Assembly: GCF_003096815.1 (NCBI RefSeq)
Contig: NZ_QENY01000018.1
Location: forward strand, 1 to 64,000
Source: Hallella colorans
Lineage (GTDB): Bacteria > Bacteroidota > Bacteroidia > Bacteroidales > Bacteroidaceae
DNA: 64,000 nt
Reading direction: 5' to 3'
The translations under genes were made by a program, and so were the position numbers. The notes beneath the pieces are model-generated. The model made no database searches, was not told where the DNA came from, and saw only the letters and a program-made list of their open reading frames with translations. Shown piece by piece: positions 33,988-43,009 of this stretch. Position 1 is the first letter of the stretch, and the number at the start of each line of letters is the position of its first letter.

Positions 33988-34899
33988 ATGAAAACATTTC
34001 GAGGTTTATGTGTTTTGGCATGCGTTTCATGCTTGTTCTGTATGTCTTTCACCTCTTGTCAAAAGGCCGTTTATGATGATGTAGACACCCCAGTGGAAAA
34101 CAAAGCCGGCATCCCCATCAAATTTATAGTGTCCTCATTCGAGCGAATGGATGCGCGGAGCATGTCCTTTTCACGAGGCACCGACGTGCGGTCTATCTGT
34201 TCACGGCTAAATCTTGCGGTGTATAACGGTACGCAGAAAATAAAGCAGATCAACCAGTTGTCCACCGATTCCGACTTTGGAACACTCCAACTAACACTGC
34301 CAGAGGGTAAATATAAAATAGTCGTTTTAGCGCATAATGGGGCAAAAAATCCTACGATGACTGACATAGAGAAGATAGGTTTTAACGGAAAACTCACAGA
34401 TACATTTTACTATTGCACTAATATCACAGTTGGGAGCGAAGCTCAGTCTTTTGATGTTGATCTCAAACGTGCGGTTGCTATGGTGCGCTTTCAGACCAAC
34501 AAAATACCCGCTAATGTCTCAAAAATGAAGTTTTATTACACGGGAGGAAGCTCGTCGCTCAACGCCTTGCTGGGCGGGGGGGCTGTCAAGTCGAGACAGA
34601 CGGAGGAAATAGCCGTTTCTACCGACATGGTTGGAAATCCCGGAAGTTTTGATATTTTTTCTATTCCACGCTCTGACAGTAATCTGTTGACAATGGACGT
34701 TACGGCCTTTGATAACGAAAACGCTCAAATTTTCCATAAGCGAATAGATGGCATCCAGATCAAGAGAAATTTCATTACAGAGTTAAATGGCTCGTTCTTT
34801 GGCAATGGTGATGATGGGGGTGGAGAGATTGTCAATGGCCAAATCAAATTGAACCTCTTTTCCAATGACGAATGGCAAACCATTAAAATGACTTATTGA
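33988..34899 (+). CDS. FimB/Mfa2-family fimbrial-subunit-like lipoprotein
   Basis: This 303-residue protein has a lipobox (SFTSC, Cys at about residue 24) and the two-part beta-sandwich pattern of FimB/Mfa2 anchors. Examples are LQLTLPEGKYKIVVLAHNG (about 100-118), DLKRAVAMVRF (about 155-165), SFDIFSIPRSDSNLLTMDV and a late RNFITELNGSFFG. Such lipoproteins anchor or cap Bacteroidales type V fimbriae. No fimbrillin or other fimbrial genes are adjacent, so this is an orphan and could have a different surface role. Confidence 0.78.
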   Translation: MKTFRGLCVLACVSCLFCMSFTSCQKAVYDDVDTPVENKAGIPIKFIVSSFERMDARSMSFSRGTDVRSICSRLNLAVYNGTQKIKQINQLSTDSDFGTLQLTLPEGKYKIVVLAHNGAKNPTMTDIEKIGFNGKLTDTFYYCTNITVGSEAQSFDVDLKRAVAMVRFQTNKIPANVSKMKFYYTGGSSSLNALLGGGAVKSRQTEEIAVSTDMVGNPGSFDIFSIPRSDSNLLTMDVTAFDNENAQIFHKRIDGIQIKRNFITELNGSFFGNGDDGGGEIVNGQIKLNLFSNDEWQTIKMTY

Positions 34900-35488
34900 C
34901 ACTGCGATGGCACCCGTAACAGCTATTGTGTGAAGTAGGATCTTAATAGAGAAAGACTCTTTACTGTCATATTTTTATCACAAAAATGCGTGTGTTAGAA
35001 CTCGTCGAAATAGAAAAAAAATAAGCATGAAAACATGATGTGAATTTGTTGCCAAAACGTTTCCTGTTGTGTCACATCTCGAAAACTATCTATTCGCGCT
35101 GCGATTAGTTCCTAAACGAGAGTTGTTGGGCGCTTAAACGCATGCGAATTAGTGCTTAATCGCGTCGTGAATAATATCCAATGACAGGCTCTCGAGAAAA
35201 CTTTTTGACGGCGATGTTTTTTATGTTTGCGCAACGTTTTGATTAATACGGTGTTGGAGAAAACTCTCAATTTTCGTGTATTTCAAGCCAATGTTGTCGT
35301 CATTTGTAAATATGCGAGTTTTAAGAGCACGATTGTTATAATTTTTCGTAGTAATAAAATGTGTGGGATAGAAGAAAATGAATTTTTGATACATGTAAGA
35401 TCGCTTTCGCATAATAAAACTGAAAATTTTATAATATAATGTGCGTTTAATGCGTTATTATCTAAATATACATCTAACATAACAAGTA
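34900..35488. other. 589-bp gene-less region with a degenerate GCGATTA-rich block
   Basis: No gene is supported. Bases 35093-35172 contain clustered GCGATTAG, GCGAATTAG and TTAATCGCG words (CGCGCTGCGATTAG at 35095-35108) like those in the core of the inverted repeat at 4.9 and 22 kb. A stretch near 35261-35320 loosely resembles another part of it. It may be a decayed relative. Short plus-strand frames here look random. Confidence 0.45.
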
Positions 35489-36586
35489 ATGGAGAATAGA
35501 AAAGTTGCTTTGATAACCGGTATAACTGGTCAGGATGGCAGCTACTTGGCGGAATTGCTTTTGGAAAAAAACTACGAGGTACATGGCGTAATTCGTCGTT
35601 CGTCTGTCGATTATAGGGAGCGCATAGTACATTTGGAGGGCAAAGAGCGCTTCCACCTGCATTATGCCGACTTGAGCGATTCTATGAGCATCGCGTCGTT
35701 AGTGGGCAAGGTGCGGCCCACCGAGATTTATAACCTTGCCGCCCAAAGTCACGTTCAGGTGAGTTTTGACGCACCTGAATACACGGCCGACGTTGTCGCC
35801 GTGGGCGTGCTGCGTGTTTTGGAGGCCGTTAGAATATGTGGCTTGGCAGAAACCTGCCGTGTATATCAGGCGTCCACGTCTGAGTTGTACGGCAAAGTGG
35901 AGGAGGTTCCTCAAAACGAGAGCACCCCATTCCACCCTTACAGCCCCTATGCCGTGGCTAAACTGTACGGCTATTGGATAGTGCAAGAATACCGTGCCGC
36001 ATACAACATGTATGCGTGCAATGGCATTTTGTTCAATCACGAGAGTGAGCGCCGTGGCGAGACGTTCGTGACACGCAAGATAACGCTGGCGGCCGCACGC
36101 ATCGCGCAGGGCAAACAAAAGAAATTGTATCTTGGCAATCTCTCCTCGTTGCGCGATTGGGGATATGCCAAAGATTATGTGGAGTGTATGTGGCTAATGC
36201 TCCAGCAGGACCGTCCGGATGATTTTGTGATAGCCACTGGCAAGCAACATAGCGTGCGCGAGTTTTGCGACTTGGCGTTCAAGCGCGTGGGCATAGAGCT
36301 GGCGTTCAGGGGCGAGGGCTTGGACGAAAAAGGCATTGACAAGGCGACGGGCGAAGTGCTCATCGAGGTTAGTCCCGATTTCTATCGTCCCACCGACGTG
36401 GTCAACCTGTGGGGAGACCCCACGAAGGCCAAGACCAAGTTGGGCTGGAACCCTAACAGGACCAGTTTTGAGGATTTGGTGCGTATCATGGTGGACAGTG
36501 ACATGAAAAAAGTGGCCGCTGACGACGCGGCCTCGAGAGTTCGGGTCAATCTTGAGGAATACTTGGAAAAAGGTATTGTAAAGTAG
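35489..36586 (+). CDS. gmd: GDP-mannose 4,6-dehydratase
   Basis: This 365-residue short-chain dehydrogenase has the nucleotide-binding [15 protein letters not shown] at the N-terminus and the catalytic YxxxK in [30 protein letters not shown] is typical of GMD. It makes GDP-4-keto-6-deoxymannose, the first step to GDP-L-fucose. The next gene encodes the second step 14 bp downstream. Confidence 0.97.
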   Translation: MENRKVALITGITGQDGSYLAELLLEKNYEVHGVIRRSSVDYRERIVHLEGKERFHLHYADLSDSMSIASLVGKVRPTEIYNLAAQSHVQVSFDAPEYTADVVAVGVLRVLEAVRICGLAETCRVYQASTSELYGKVEEVPQNESTPFHPYSPYAVAKLYGYWIVQEYRAAYNMYACNGILFNHESERRGETFVTRKITLAAARIAQGKQKKLYLGNLSSLRDWGYAKDYVECMWLMLQQDRPDDFVIATGKQHSVREFCDLAFKRVGIELAFRGEGLDEKGIDKATGEVLIEVSPDFYRPTDVVNLWGDPTKAKTKLGWNPNRTSFEDLVRIMVDSDMKKVAADDAASRVRVNLEEYLEKGIVK

Positions 36587-36600
36587 GGCGTTTTGAAAAT

Positions 36601-37809
36601 ATGATAGACAAAAATTCCAAAATATATATCGCGGGCCATCATGGACTTGTGGGTTCGGCCATTTGGCGCAACCTTGAGGCAAGGGGCTACCATAACCTTG
36701 TCGGCCGCAACCACAAAGAATTGGACTTGACCGACCAAGTGGCCGTCAAACGTTTTTTTGACGAGGAGAAACCCGACGCGGTGGTGTTAGCCGCCGCCTT
36801 TGTGGGGGGCATCATGGCCAACTCGCTCTATCGGGCCGACTTTATCATGCAAAACATGAAGATGCAGTGCAACGTGATAGAGCAGTCGTATCTTCATGGT
36901 GTTAAGAAACTGTTGTTCTTGGGGTCGACATGTATATATCCCAAGAACGCTCCTCAGCCTATGAAAGAAGACGCCTTGCTCACCTCGCCACTCGAGTACA
37001 CCAACGAAGAGTACGCCATAGCGAAGATAGCCGGGCTGAAAATGTGCGAAAGCTATAATCTGCAGTACGGAACCAACTATATAGCGGTAATGCCGACCAA
37101 CCTGTACGGACCAAACGACAATTTCCATTTGGAAAACTCGCATGTGCTTCCGGCCATGATGCGCAAGGTGTATTTAGCCAAGCTGATACATGATGACAAC
37201 AAAGAGGCCGTTCGTGTCGACATGGACAAGCGTCCTATCAATCCACCCACCGCCCTCGCCCAAGAGATAGGCCCCGAGAATGTTGATGGCAAAAGTGATT
37301 GGAACCGTATTTTGAGAGCGCTCGCTTTTTATGGTATAGAGAACAATAGGGTGACGCTCTGGGGTGATGGCAGTCCGCTGCGCGAGTTTCTTTGGAGTGA
37401 AGACATGGCCGACGCGTCTGTTCATATTTTGTTGAATGTGGACTTTAAAGACATTGTTGGCATTGAGAAATATTCATCCGTTTTCTATGGGGTAAAGACC
37501 GATGGGGCTGTAGATCGCAACAATTCCGAGGGTCGCGGTGGCGCCATTCCCGCTCTTGGCGAGATAAGAAATTGTCATATTAATATAGGGACAGGTGAAG
37601 AGTTGACCATAAAAGAACTTTCCAAACTGGTTGTGCAAGCAGTCCATTTCGATGGAGAGATAGCTTGGGACAAGTCCAAACCTAACGGAACGCCGCGCAA
37701 ACTTATTGATGTGACCAAGCTGCACAGCCTGGGATGGAAACACAATGTGGAGATAGGCGACGGCGTGAAGAAACTTTACAATTGGTACAAGCAATCTCTT
37801 GAAAATTAA
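36601..37809 (+). CDS. fcl: GDP-L-fucose synthase
   Basis: This 402-residue NAD(P)-binding epimerase/reductase has YIAGHHGLVGSAIWR at the N-terminus and catalytic EYAIAKIAGLKMCE (Tyr-x3-Lys). It converts the product of Gmd to GDP-L-fucose. It is longer than the roughly 310-320 residues of enterobacterial forms because of insertions at about 200-240 and 285-320, which are common in Bacteroidales. With gmd and ugd it forms a nucleotide-sugar operon for surface glycans or protein O-glycans. Confidence 0.95.
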   Translation: MIDKNSKIYIAGHHGLVGSAIWRNLEARGYHNLVGRNHKELDLTDQVAVKRFFDEEKPDAVVLAAAFVGGIMANSLYRADFIMQNMKMQCNVIEQSYLHGVKKLLFLGSTCIYPKNAPQPMKEDALLTSPLEYTNEEYAIAKIAGLKMCESYNLQYGTNYIAVMPTNLYGPNDNFHLENSHVLPAMMRKVYLAKLIHDDNKEAVRVDMDKRPINPPTALAQEIGPENVDGKSDWNRILRALAFYGIENNRVTLWGDGSPLREFLWSEDMADASVHILLNVDFKDIVGIEKYSSVFYGVKTDGAVDRNNSEGRGGAIPALGEIRNCHINIGTGEELTIKELSKLVVQAVHFDGEIAWDKSKPNGTPRKLIDVTKLHSLGWKHNVEIGDGVKKLYNWYKQSLEN

Positions 37810-37835
37810 ATCGTAAATAAAGAGGATAGTGTATT

Positions 37836-39083
37836 ATGCGAAAATATAATATTGCGGTTGCTGGTTCCGGATATGTTGGACTGAGCATATCGACGCTCTT
37901 GAGCCAACATCACCATGTTACAGCCGTGGATGTGATGCCCGAGAAGGTGGAGATGATTAATCGCAGGCAATCTCCGATACAAGATGAGTATATCGAAAAA
38001 TACATCAAAGAGAAAGATCTTGACCTATCGGCAACGATAGATGGAGAGGTGGCTTACAAGGACGCGGATTTTGTGGTGATAGCGACACCGACCAATTACG
38101 ACTCCGTAAAAAACTATTTTGACACACGGCATGTGGAGGAGGTCATCAAATTGGTCATGCGTGTCAACCCTCGAGCCATCATGGTTATTAAATCGACAAT
38201 ACCCGTGGGCTATACGGCCAGCGTGCGCGAGAAATTTAAATCAGACAATATTATATTTGCCCCGGAGTTCTTGCGTGAGAGCAAGGCGTTGTTAGATAAT
38301 CTTTATCCCAACCGTATCATCGTGGGGCGGCCCGAGGGCGACGCTCGCTTGGACGAGGTGGCGCATGTCTTTGCCGATTTGTTAAAACAAGGAGCCATCA
38401 AAGATGATATCCCTACCCTGTTCATGGGGCTCACCGAAGCCGAGGCCGTGAAACTTTTCGCTAACACCTACTTGGCATTGAGGGTGAGCTATTTTAACGA
38501 GCTTGATACTTACGCGGAGGTCAAGGGGCTCAACACGCGGCACATTATCGAGGGTGTAAGCCTTGACCCTCGCATAGGCGATTTTTACAACAACCCATCT
38601 TTTGGATATGGTGGCTACTGTCTTCCAAAGGATACCAAGCAGCTCTTGGCCAACTATGAGGACGTGCCCGAGAACCTTGTGCAAGCCATCGTGGAGAGCA
38701 ATCGCACGCGCAAGGATTTTATAGCCGACCAGGTGTTGCACAAGGCGGGTTACTACGATTATTACAATCGTGGCGACTATGCTTCTTCAAATGAGCGGAG
38801 GTGTGTCATAGGCGTATATCGTTTGACGATGAAAAGCCATAGCGACAACTTCAGACAGAGCAGCATTCAAGGTGTGATGAAGCGTATTAAAGCTAAGGGT
38901 GCCGAAGTGATAATATATGAGCCAACGCTCGCTGATGGCTCAACATTTTTTGGAAGTAGAGTAGTAAACGACGCTGACGAGTTTAAAAGGCAAAGTCAGG
39001 TCATCATAGCAAATCGCTATGACATGTTCTTGGATGATGTGTCGGACAAGGTTTACACACGCGACATTTTCCAATGCGACTAA
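37836..39083 (+). CDS. ugd: UDP-glucose 6-dehydrogenase (nucleotide-sugar dehydrogenase)
   Basis: This 415-residue enzyme has the Rossmann motif [15 protein letters not shown], the substrate loop [19 protein letters not shown] and the catalytic cysteine in [12 protein letters not shown]. It oxidises a UDP-sugar to a uronic acid, most likely UDP-glucose to UDP-glucuronate. The C-terminal half ([18 protein letters not shown]) matches short Ugd forms. It follows fcl by 26 bp. UDP-GlcNAc or UDP-ManNAc as substrate cannot be excluded. Confidence 0.9.
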   Translation: MRKYNIAVAGSGYVGLSISTLLSQHHHVTAVDVMPEKVEMINRRQSPIQDEYIEKYIKEKDLDLSATIDGEVAYKDADFVVIATPTNYDSVKNYFDTRHVEEVIKLVMRVNPRAIMVIKSTIPVGYTASVREKFKSDNIIFAPEFLRESKALLDNLYPNRIIVGRPEGDARLDEVAHVFADLLKQGAIKDDIPTLFMGLTEAEAVKLFANTYLALRVSYFNELDTYAEVKGLNTRHIIEGVSLDPRIGDFYNNPSFGYGGYCLPKDTKQLLANYEDVPENLVQAIVESNRTRKDFIADQVLHKAGYYDYYNRGDYASSNERRCVIGVYRLTMKSHSDNFRQSSIQGVMKRIKAKGAEVIIYEPTLADGSTFFGSRVVNDADEFKRQSQVIIANRYDMFLDDVSDKVYTRDIFQCD

Positions 39084-39289
39084 CCATTGTAATGTTTTGA
39101 GGCGAGAGAAACACTTGTCGCTCGACACGTTTTTTGGACCATGAGTAGTTGTTAGACGCGCTCATTGCAAGCTGATGCCAATGCCTGCGTGCGTTCAGAC
39201 TGTTTCAACGTGAGTGAGAAAATATCTTTAGATGGCAGTTTTGCGCACGCTAAATTGCTTGCTGTGCCGATAGAGCTAAAAATAATATG

Positions 39290-39297
39290 TAATTTTG
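39290..39297 (+). promoter_or_regulatory. -7 element TAATTTTG before dacB
   Basis: An exact TAnnTTTG match 27 bp before the TTG start at 39325. The 241-bp gap after ugd holds no gene. Confidence 0.6.
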
Positions 39298-39324
39298 CAC
39301 GAAAGACTAAGGGGGTAACACGTT

Positions 39325-40566
39325 TTGAGAATACACAAATATATTTCTTTTTTTGTAGTTTTATCTGTTTGCGTACAGTTGATAGCAGGGTGCTCGGGCT
39401 GTTCAAATAAAACTAAATATAAGCCCTCGGGGCTCTCCAGAGGTAAAACTTTGGCGATAGATATGTCGTTGAGGCAAAGACTTTCGGAATTTTCCATCCA
39501 GCCAAGGACGAAAGGTCAGTTTGCCTTTTACGTCTATGACCTGACCGCGGATAAACCAGTCTATGGATATAACGAAAACCAGGCAATGTCATCGGCATCC
39601 TGTTTGAAATTGCTAAGCGGCGTGGCTGGACTGCATTTGCTGGGTACTGACTATTTCTACAAAACGTCTGTTTATGTGCGTGGCGACGTTAAAAGTGGTA
39701 TGCTTTATGGTGACTTAGGATTTAAAATAGGCCTTGACCCACAAATCATGGCACCTGATTTAGCGCAATTTGCCAAGATAATTAAGAATAAGGGAATTGG
39801 TAAGTTGACCGGCAAATTATTGATAGACCTCACCATTACCGAACCGGTGCGAAGTGAGGAACATTGGTATCCGTGGGATTTGAGTTTTTCGCGTTATGGA
39901 TTGTTTTACAAAGGGGAGGATCGTGTCGTCCAAGCCATCAAGTCGGCGCTGCGTATGCAGGGCGTCCAAGTGGTCGACAGCCAGGTGGTGATGGCTGTCA
40001 TTCCCCGAGGGATGCGGTGCGTTTATCAATACAAAAGGTCTATAGGGTATGTCACACAACGCATGTGGAAACATAGTTCCAACACCCAAGCCACCGCGAT
40101 GCTCTATACCATTGGTCATCATGTTAACCCTCATGCCGACCCTGTGTTGGCCGGAGTGGATTATTTGCGCACTTTCCTGCGTGACACGCTGAACCTCAAA
40201 GACAGCTCTCTTGTCGTTCATGATGGTTGCGGACTGTGCACATTCAATCGCCTATCGCCCCGTTCACTTACATCGATTCTGCGTTTTGGCTATCTGCACA
40301 AACCCATTTTCCAGCGTCTTTACAGTGACCTGTCAGTGTCTGGCGTGGATGGGACGCTGCTCCATAGTTTTCAAGGGCCAAAGACAAAGGGCAAGATCAG
40401 GGCTAAGACAGGCACGCTTTCACATCCTTACGGTATAAGTTCGTTGGCGGGTTACTGCCAAGGGAGCAACGGGCACCTATTGGCTTTTGCTATCATGGAC
40501 ACCGAGATGTCTGTCCTTGACGCGCGAGTGCTCCAAAGAAAACTTTGCGAGGCGTTGGTGGAGTGA
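39325..40566 (+). CDS. dacB: D-alanyl-D-alanine carboxypeptidase / PBP4-type endopeptidase
   Basis: This 413-residue penicillin-binding protein of the S13 family has the active-site serine motif SxxK in MSSASCLKLLSG (SCLK), SxN in KHSSNTQA (SSN) and KTG in RAKTGTLSHPYG. The N-terminus is a signal with possible lipid-attachment Cys in LIAGCSGC. A TTG start is the only in-frame start, because a TAA lies three codons upstream. It trims peptidoglycan stems. It is shorter than E. coli PBP4, lacking much of the inserted domain. Confidence 0.92.
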   Translation: MRIHKYISFFVVLSVCVQLIAGCSGCSNKTKYKPSGLSRGKTLAIDMSLRQRLSEFSIQPRTKGQFAFYVYDLTADKPVYGYNENQAMSSASCLKLLSGVAGLHLLGTDYFYKTSVYVRGDVKSGMLYGDLGFKIGLDPQIMAPDLAQFAKIIKNKGIGKLTGKLLIDLTITEPVRSEEHWYPWDLSFSRYGLFYKGEDRVVQAIKSALRMQGVQVVDSQVVMAVIPRGMRCVYQYKRSIGYVTQRMWKHSSNTQATAMLYTIGHHVNPHADPVLAGVDYLRTFLRDTLNLKDSSLVVHDGCGLCTFNRLSPRSLTSILRFGYLHKPIFQRLYSDLSVSGVDGTLLHSFQGPKTKGKIRAKTGTLSHPYGISSLAGYCQGSNGHLLAFAIMDTEMSVLDARVLQRKLCEALVE

Positions 40567-40649
40567 TGCGATAGCCCCCATACCGCTTGTTATATGACAT
40601 GCCGCTTGTGGCAACGTTACGATGCTAAGGATAAGACCGTAGAACTGTA

Positions 40650-40688
40650 AAACGGATTGAAAACACATCGCAAGTTTTCAATCCGTTT
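40650..40688. terminator. Bidirectional terminator between dacB and the Ntn hydrolase gene
   Basis: A perfect 15-bp stem AAACGGATTGAAAAC (40650-40664) with 40674-40688 and a 9-nt loop, placed between convergent genes. Confidence 0.85.
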
Positions 40689-40718
40689 CTTGTCCGTCAC
40701 TCGTCAAGTTGCCGTGTG

Positions 40719-41945
40719 TTACAAATCGAATAGATGCTTGTAACTTGATGTGACATAATTGGTCAGCGTGAGGTATAATGATTCGAGCTCTTTAGTGTTA
40801 ACTTTACCGTTCTCATACCATTTCATGGACACGGCGTTGGTCTTGTTGAAAATCTCTTTCTCAACAGGTTTCAACTTTTGCATAATTCCATCGCCCTGTT
40901 TATTGTGGAGCGCTTCCCAATTGAAATATCTGTCAGAACCAATTCCTTGGTGATAGGAATAAACCCGATCTTTCAGCGTGTCCACTTTCTTTCCGAAAGC
41001 GGTCACTTTCTGGCCTGCCCCGATCGTGTATAAAGTTGGCAGCAGTCTATCCGCATTTTTAACCCAAAAGGGAAACGCTGTGCTCACAGGTGGATAGCCA
41101 ATGACGGTCCACATGGTTGTTAGCTCAGGGTTTTCGTGCGGTTTTACCCCTTCGATAACGCCCGAGCAAGCTGTTCCCACTCTTGAGATGAAATCGTGGT
41201 CAACAAACCATCCGGATGTGTTGGGAATGTTATGGGCGCCATCGTGTAGGTCTATGCCAAGTTTGGGGTTAAGGAAGGAGCGGTCTAAATGTTCGAATAT
41301 CCAGTCGGGGGTGATAGCTTTGGCTTTTGCGGCTTGGCTTAAAGCATCATCGGCAGTTTTATAACGCACGTATCCCAACCCCTCATTGGGTTCTCCTGTG
41401 AAACTGAAATTTGTTCTCACGGCATATCCATTGGGTGCTATTTTGGGGTCGTTTACGTCAAAAAAATGATAACTTCGCGTGCTCACTTCCACCCACACGG
41501 CTCCACCCTCAGCATCGATTACACCAAAGTTGGCACACAGTCCTACGAGCTTAGTGGTATCGAGATAGTGCCTTAGGTCTTGTACGGTGGCGCAAACGCT
41601 AAGCGTTTTGTACATGAACTCACCATTTTTCCCACCCGGCTCTATACCGTTAACCGTTTTCTCAAGGTTGAATGATTGTGTATTTATAATGGAAAATCCA
41701 GCCGTGTTTGTTCCCAACCACACTTCTTCTTTTGATCGAGGTTGGCAATCTACAACGCCAATAAAGTCATATTTCTGTCCTTTAAAAAAACGCATGCAGT
41801 TTTGTAGAGCGTCTGTATCACGCACTTTCCATATCATAGGTCGACCGTCTTTGGTGGCTTTGCCCGTTATTACCGCGGCCGTGCAGGCATGCCCAGTCGC
41901 AACTATCATGCAAAAAATGTAAGTGATTAGTAGTGTTCTTTTCAT
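40719..41945 (-). CDS. Exported Ntn-type hydrolase (choloylglycine hydrolase / peptidase C45-like)
   Basis: This 408-residue protein has a signal peptide ending GHA, so that Cys21 becomes the N-terminal residue (ACTAAVITGKATKDGRPM), the expected nucleophile of Cys-type Ntn hydrolases. A conserved Asp/Asn follows (WKVRDTD), and later ANFGVIDAEGGAVWVEVS and GYAVRTNFSFT fit the C45/C69/choloylglycine hydrolase group. These enzymes split amide bonds such as acylated amino acids, bile-salt conjugates or dipeptides; the substrate cannot be read. It is monocistronic with its own promoter. Confidence 0.8.
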   Translation of the reverse strand: MKRTLLITYIFCMIVATGHACTAAVITGKATKDGRPMIWKVRDTDALQNCMRFFKGQKYDFIGVVDCQPRSKEEVWLGTNTAGFSIINTQSFNLEKTVNGIEPGGKNGEFMYKTLSVCATVQDLRHYLDTTKLVGLCANFGVIDAEGGAVWVEVSTRSYHFFDVNDPKIAPNGYAVRTNFSFTGEPNEGLGYVRYKTADDALSQAAKAKAITPDWIFEHLDRSFLNPKLGIDLHDGAHNIPNTSGWFVDHDFISRVGTACSGVIEGVKPHENPELTTMWTVIGYPPVSTAFPFWVKNADRLLPTLYTIGAGQKVTAFGKKVDTLKDRVYSYHQGIGSDRYFNWEALHNKQGDGIMQKLKPVEKEIFNKTNAVSMKWYENGKVNTKELESLYLTLTNYVTSSYKHLFDL

Positions 41946-41967
41946 ATTTTCTTTAGGTTTGATATTG

Positions 41968-41975
41968 CAAATCTA
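41968..41975 (-). promoter_or_regulatory. -7 element TAGATTTG of the Ntn hydrolase gene
   Basis: An exact TAnnTTTG match on the minus strand, 23 bp before the start at 41945. Confidence 0.65.
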
Positions 41976-42152
41976 CATAATTTATTCTATATTTTGAACT
42001 TGAAAACCATAAAAATCAATTTTTTTTTTGCTTAAGAAAAGTAGTTTTCACATTCATATCAAAACAATACCTGCATTGGATTGGTAATGTTTTTAATGGA
42101 TAGTCTTAACTCGTCTATACGCTTTTTAGTGATAGTTGTGTTATAGAAGATA

Positions 42153-42217
42153 TGACATTCTGTCACGTTTTTGATGTTTATATAATTGATTTAGGCACAA
42201 ATGTAGACAAAATGTCT
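42153..42217 (+). promoter_or_regulatory. Paired GACA-N3-TGTC palindromes upstream of hsp20
   Basis: TGACATTCTGTCA (42153-42165) and AGACAAAATGTCT (42205-42217) are two palindromes with the same GACA-N3-TGTC core, centred 52 bp apart (about five helical turns). The second lies 8 bp before the TACATTTG element. This looks like an operator pair for a dimeric regulator in the 420-bp gap 41946-42365; it does not match the CIRCE element. Confidence 0.5.
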
Positions 42218-42224
42218 TGTTTTT

Positions 42225-42232
42225 TACATTTG
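42225..42232 (+). promoter_or_regulatory. -7 element TACATTTG before hsp20
   Basis: An exact TAnnTTTG match 133 bp before the hsp20 start, implying a long leader of about 125 nt. Confidence 0.55.
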
Positions 42233-42351
42233 AAATAGCTTAAAACGGTTCGGCATATATCTTGCGATAGAGAGAGTGTAAGTCGACAGCACGCATGAAA
42301 GAAGTGCTTGAGATAAGACCAATACGAATAATAGTAATAACAAATAATAAT

Positions 42352-42358
42352 AGGAGGT
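42352..42358 (+). promoter_or_regulatory. Strong Shine-Dalgarno AGGAGGT of hsp20
   Basis: AGGAGGT lies 7 nt before ATG 42366. Near-perfect anti-16S complementarity is unusual here, where most genes have none, and suggests high translation. Confidence 0.75.
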
Positions 42359-42365
42359 AAAGATT

Positions 42366-42794
42366 ATGATGTTTCCAACATTACGTTCAACAGACAACTG
42401 GTTAGACAATTCATTTGGCGATTTCTTTAATGACAATTGGTTAGCCAAACCCAAGGCTACCACACCAGCCATTAATGTTAAGGAAAGCGAAAAGCAATAT
42501 GATGTGGAAATTGCTGTTCCGGGGATGAAAAAGGATGATTTCGACGTGAATATCACTGAGGGTGGATGCCTTGAAATCAAAATGGAACACAAGGAAGAGA
42601 AGAAAGACGAAAACAAGGAGGAACACTATTTGCGTCGTGAATTTTCATACAGCAGCTATCATCAGGCACTGATTTTGCCTGACGATGTGGAGCATGACAA
42701 AATTGAGGCAAAAGTGGAAGATGGCGTGTTACACGTAACGTTGCCCCGCAAGGCCGAGACAGCTAAAGTTCAACGCAAGATAGATGTGATTTAA
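42366..42794 (+). CDS. Hsp20 / small heat-shock protein
   Basis: This 142-residue alpha-crystallin-type chaperone has an N-terminal arm (1-35), an ACD domain (about 36-128; AINVKESEKQYDVEIAVPGM, HYLRREFSYSSYHQALILPD, VEDGVLHVTLPRK) and a C-terminal tail with an I-x-V-type end (RKIDVI). Such proteins hold unfolding proteins in an ATP-independent way. The strong ribosome-binding site, long leader and upstream palindromes point to stress control. Confidence 0.95.
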   Translation: MMFPTLRSTDNWLDNSFGDFFNDNWLAKPKATTPAINVKESEKQYDVEIAVPGMKKDDFDVNITEGGCLEIKMEHKEEKKDENKEEHYLRREFSYSSYHQALILPDDVEHDKIEAKVEDGVLHVTLPRKAETAKVQRKIDVI

Positions 42795-42816
42795 TGACAC
42801 ATGAATGATAGACAAG

Positions 42817-42845
42817 GGCGACTGCCAATGGTGGTCGCCTTTTTC
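42817..42845 (+). terminator. Terminator after hsp20
   Basis: A stem GGCGACTGCC/GGTGGTCGCC (two wobbles, 3-nt loop; 42817-42826 with 42830-42839) followed by T6. Confidence 0.85.
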
Positions 42846-42944
42846 AGTTTTTGCTATTGGCGCAAGCATCTTCCAAAGTTTAGGTTTCCTCATTAAACCT
42901 TGATTTGAGATTAATGGGCGAGTGAAATAATATCAGAGAAAAGT

Positions 42945-42982
42945 AAAGGCAAAAGACCATGTATTATAGGTCTTTTGCCTTT
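42945..42982. terminator. Terminator after hppA (bidirectional)
   Basis: A perfect 14-bp stem AAAGGCAAAAGACC (42945-42958) with 42969-42982 and a 10-nt loop, 28 bp after the hppA stop. Confidence 0.85.
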
Positions 42983-43009
42983 GCTATTATAATTGTATTT
43001 CTGATATTA

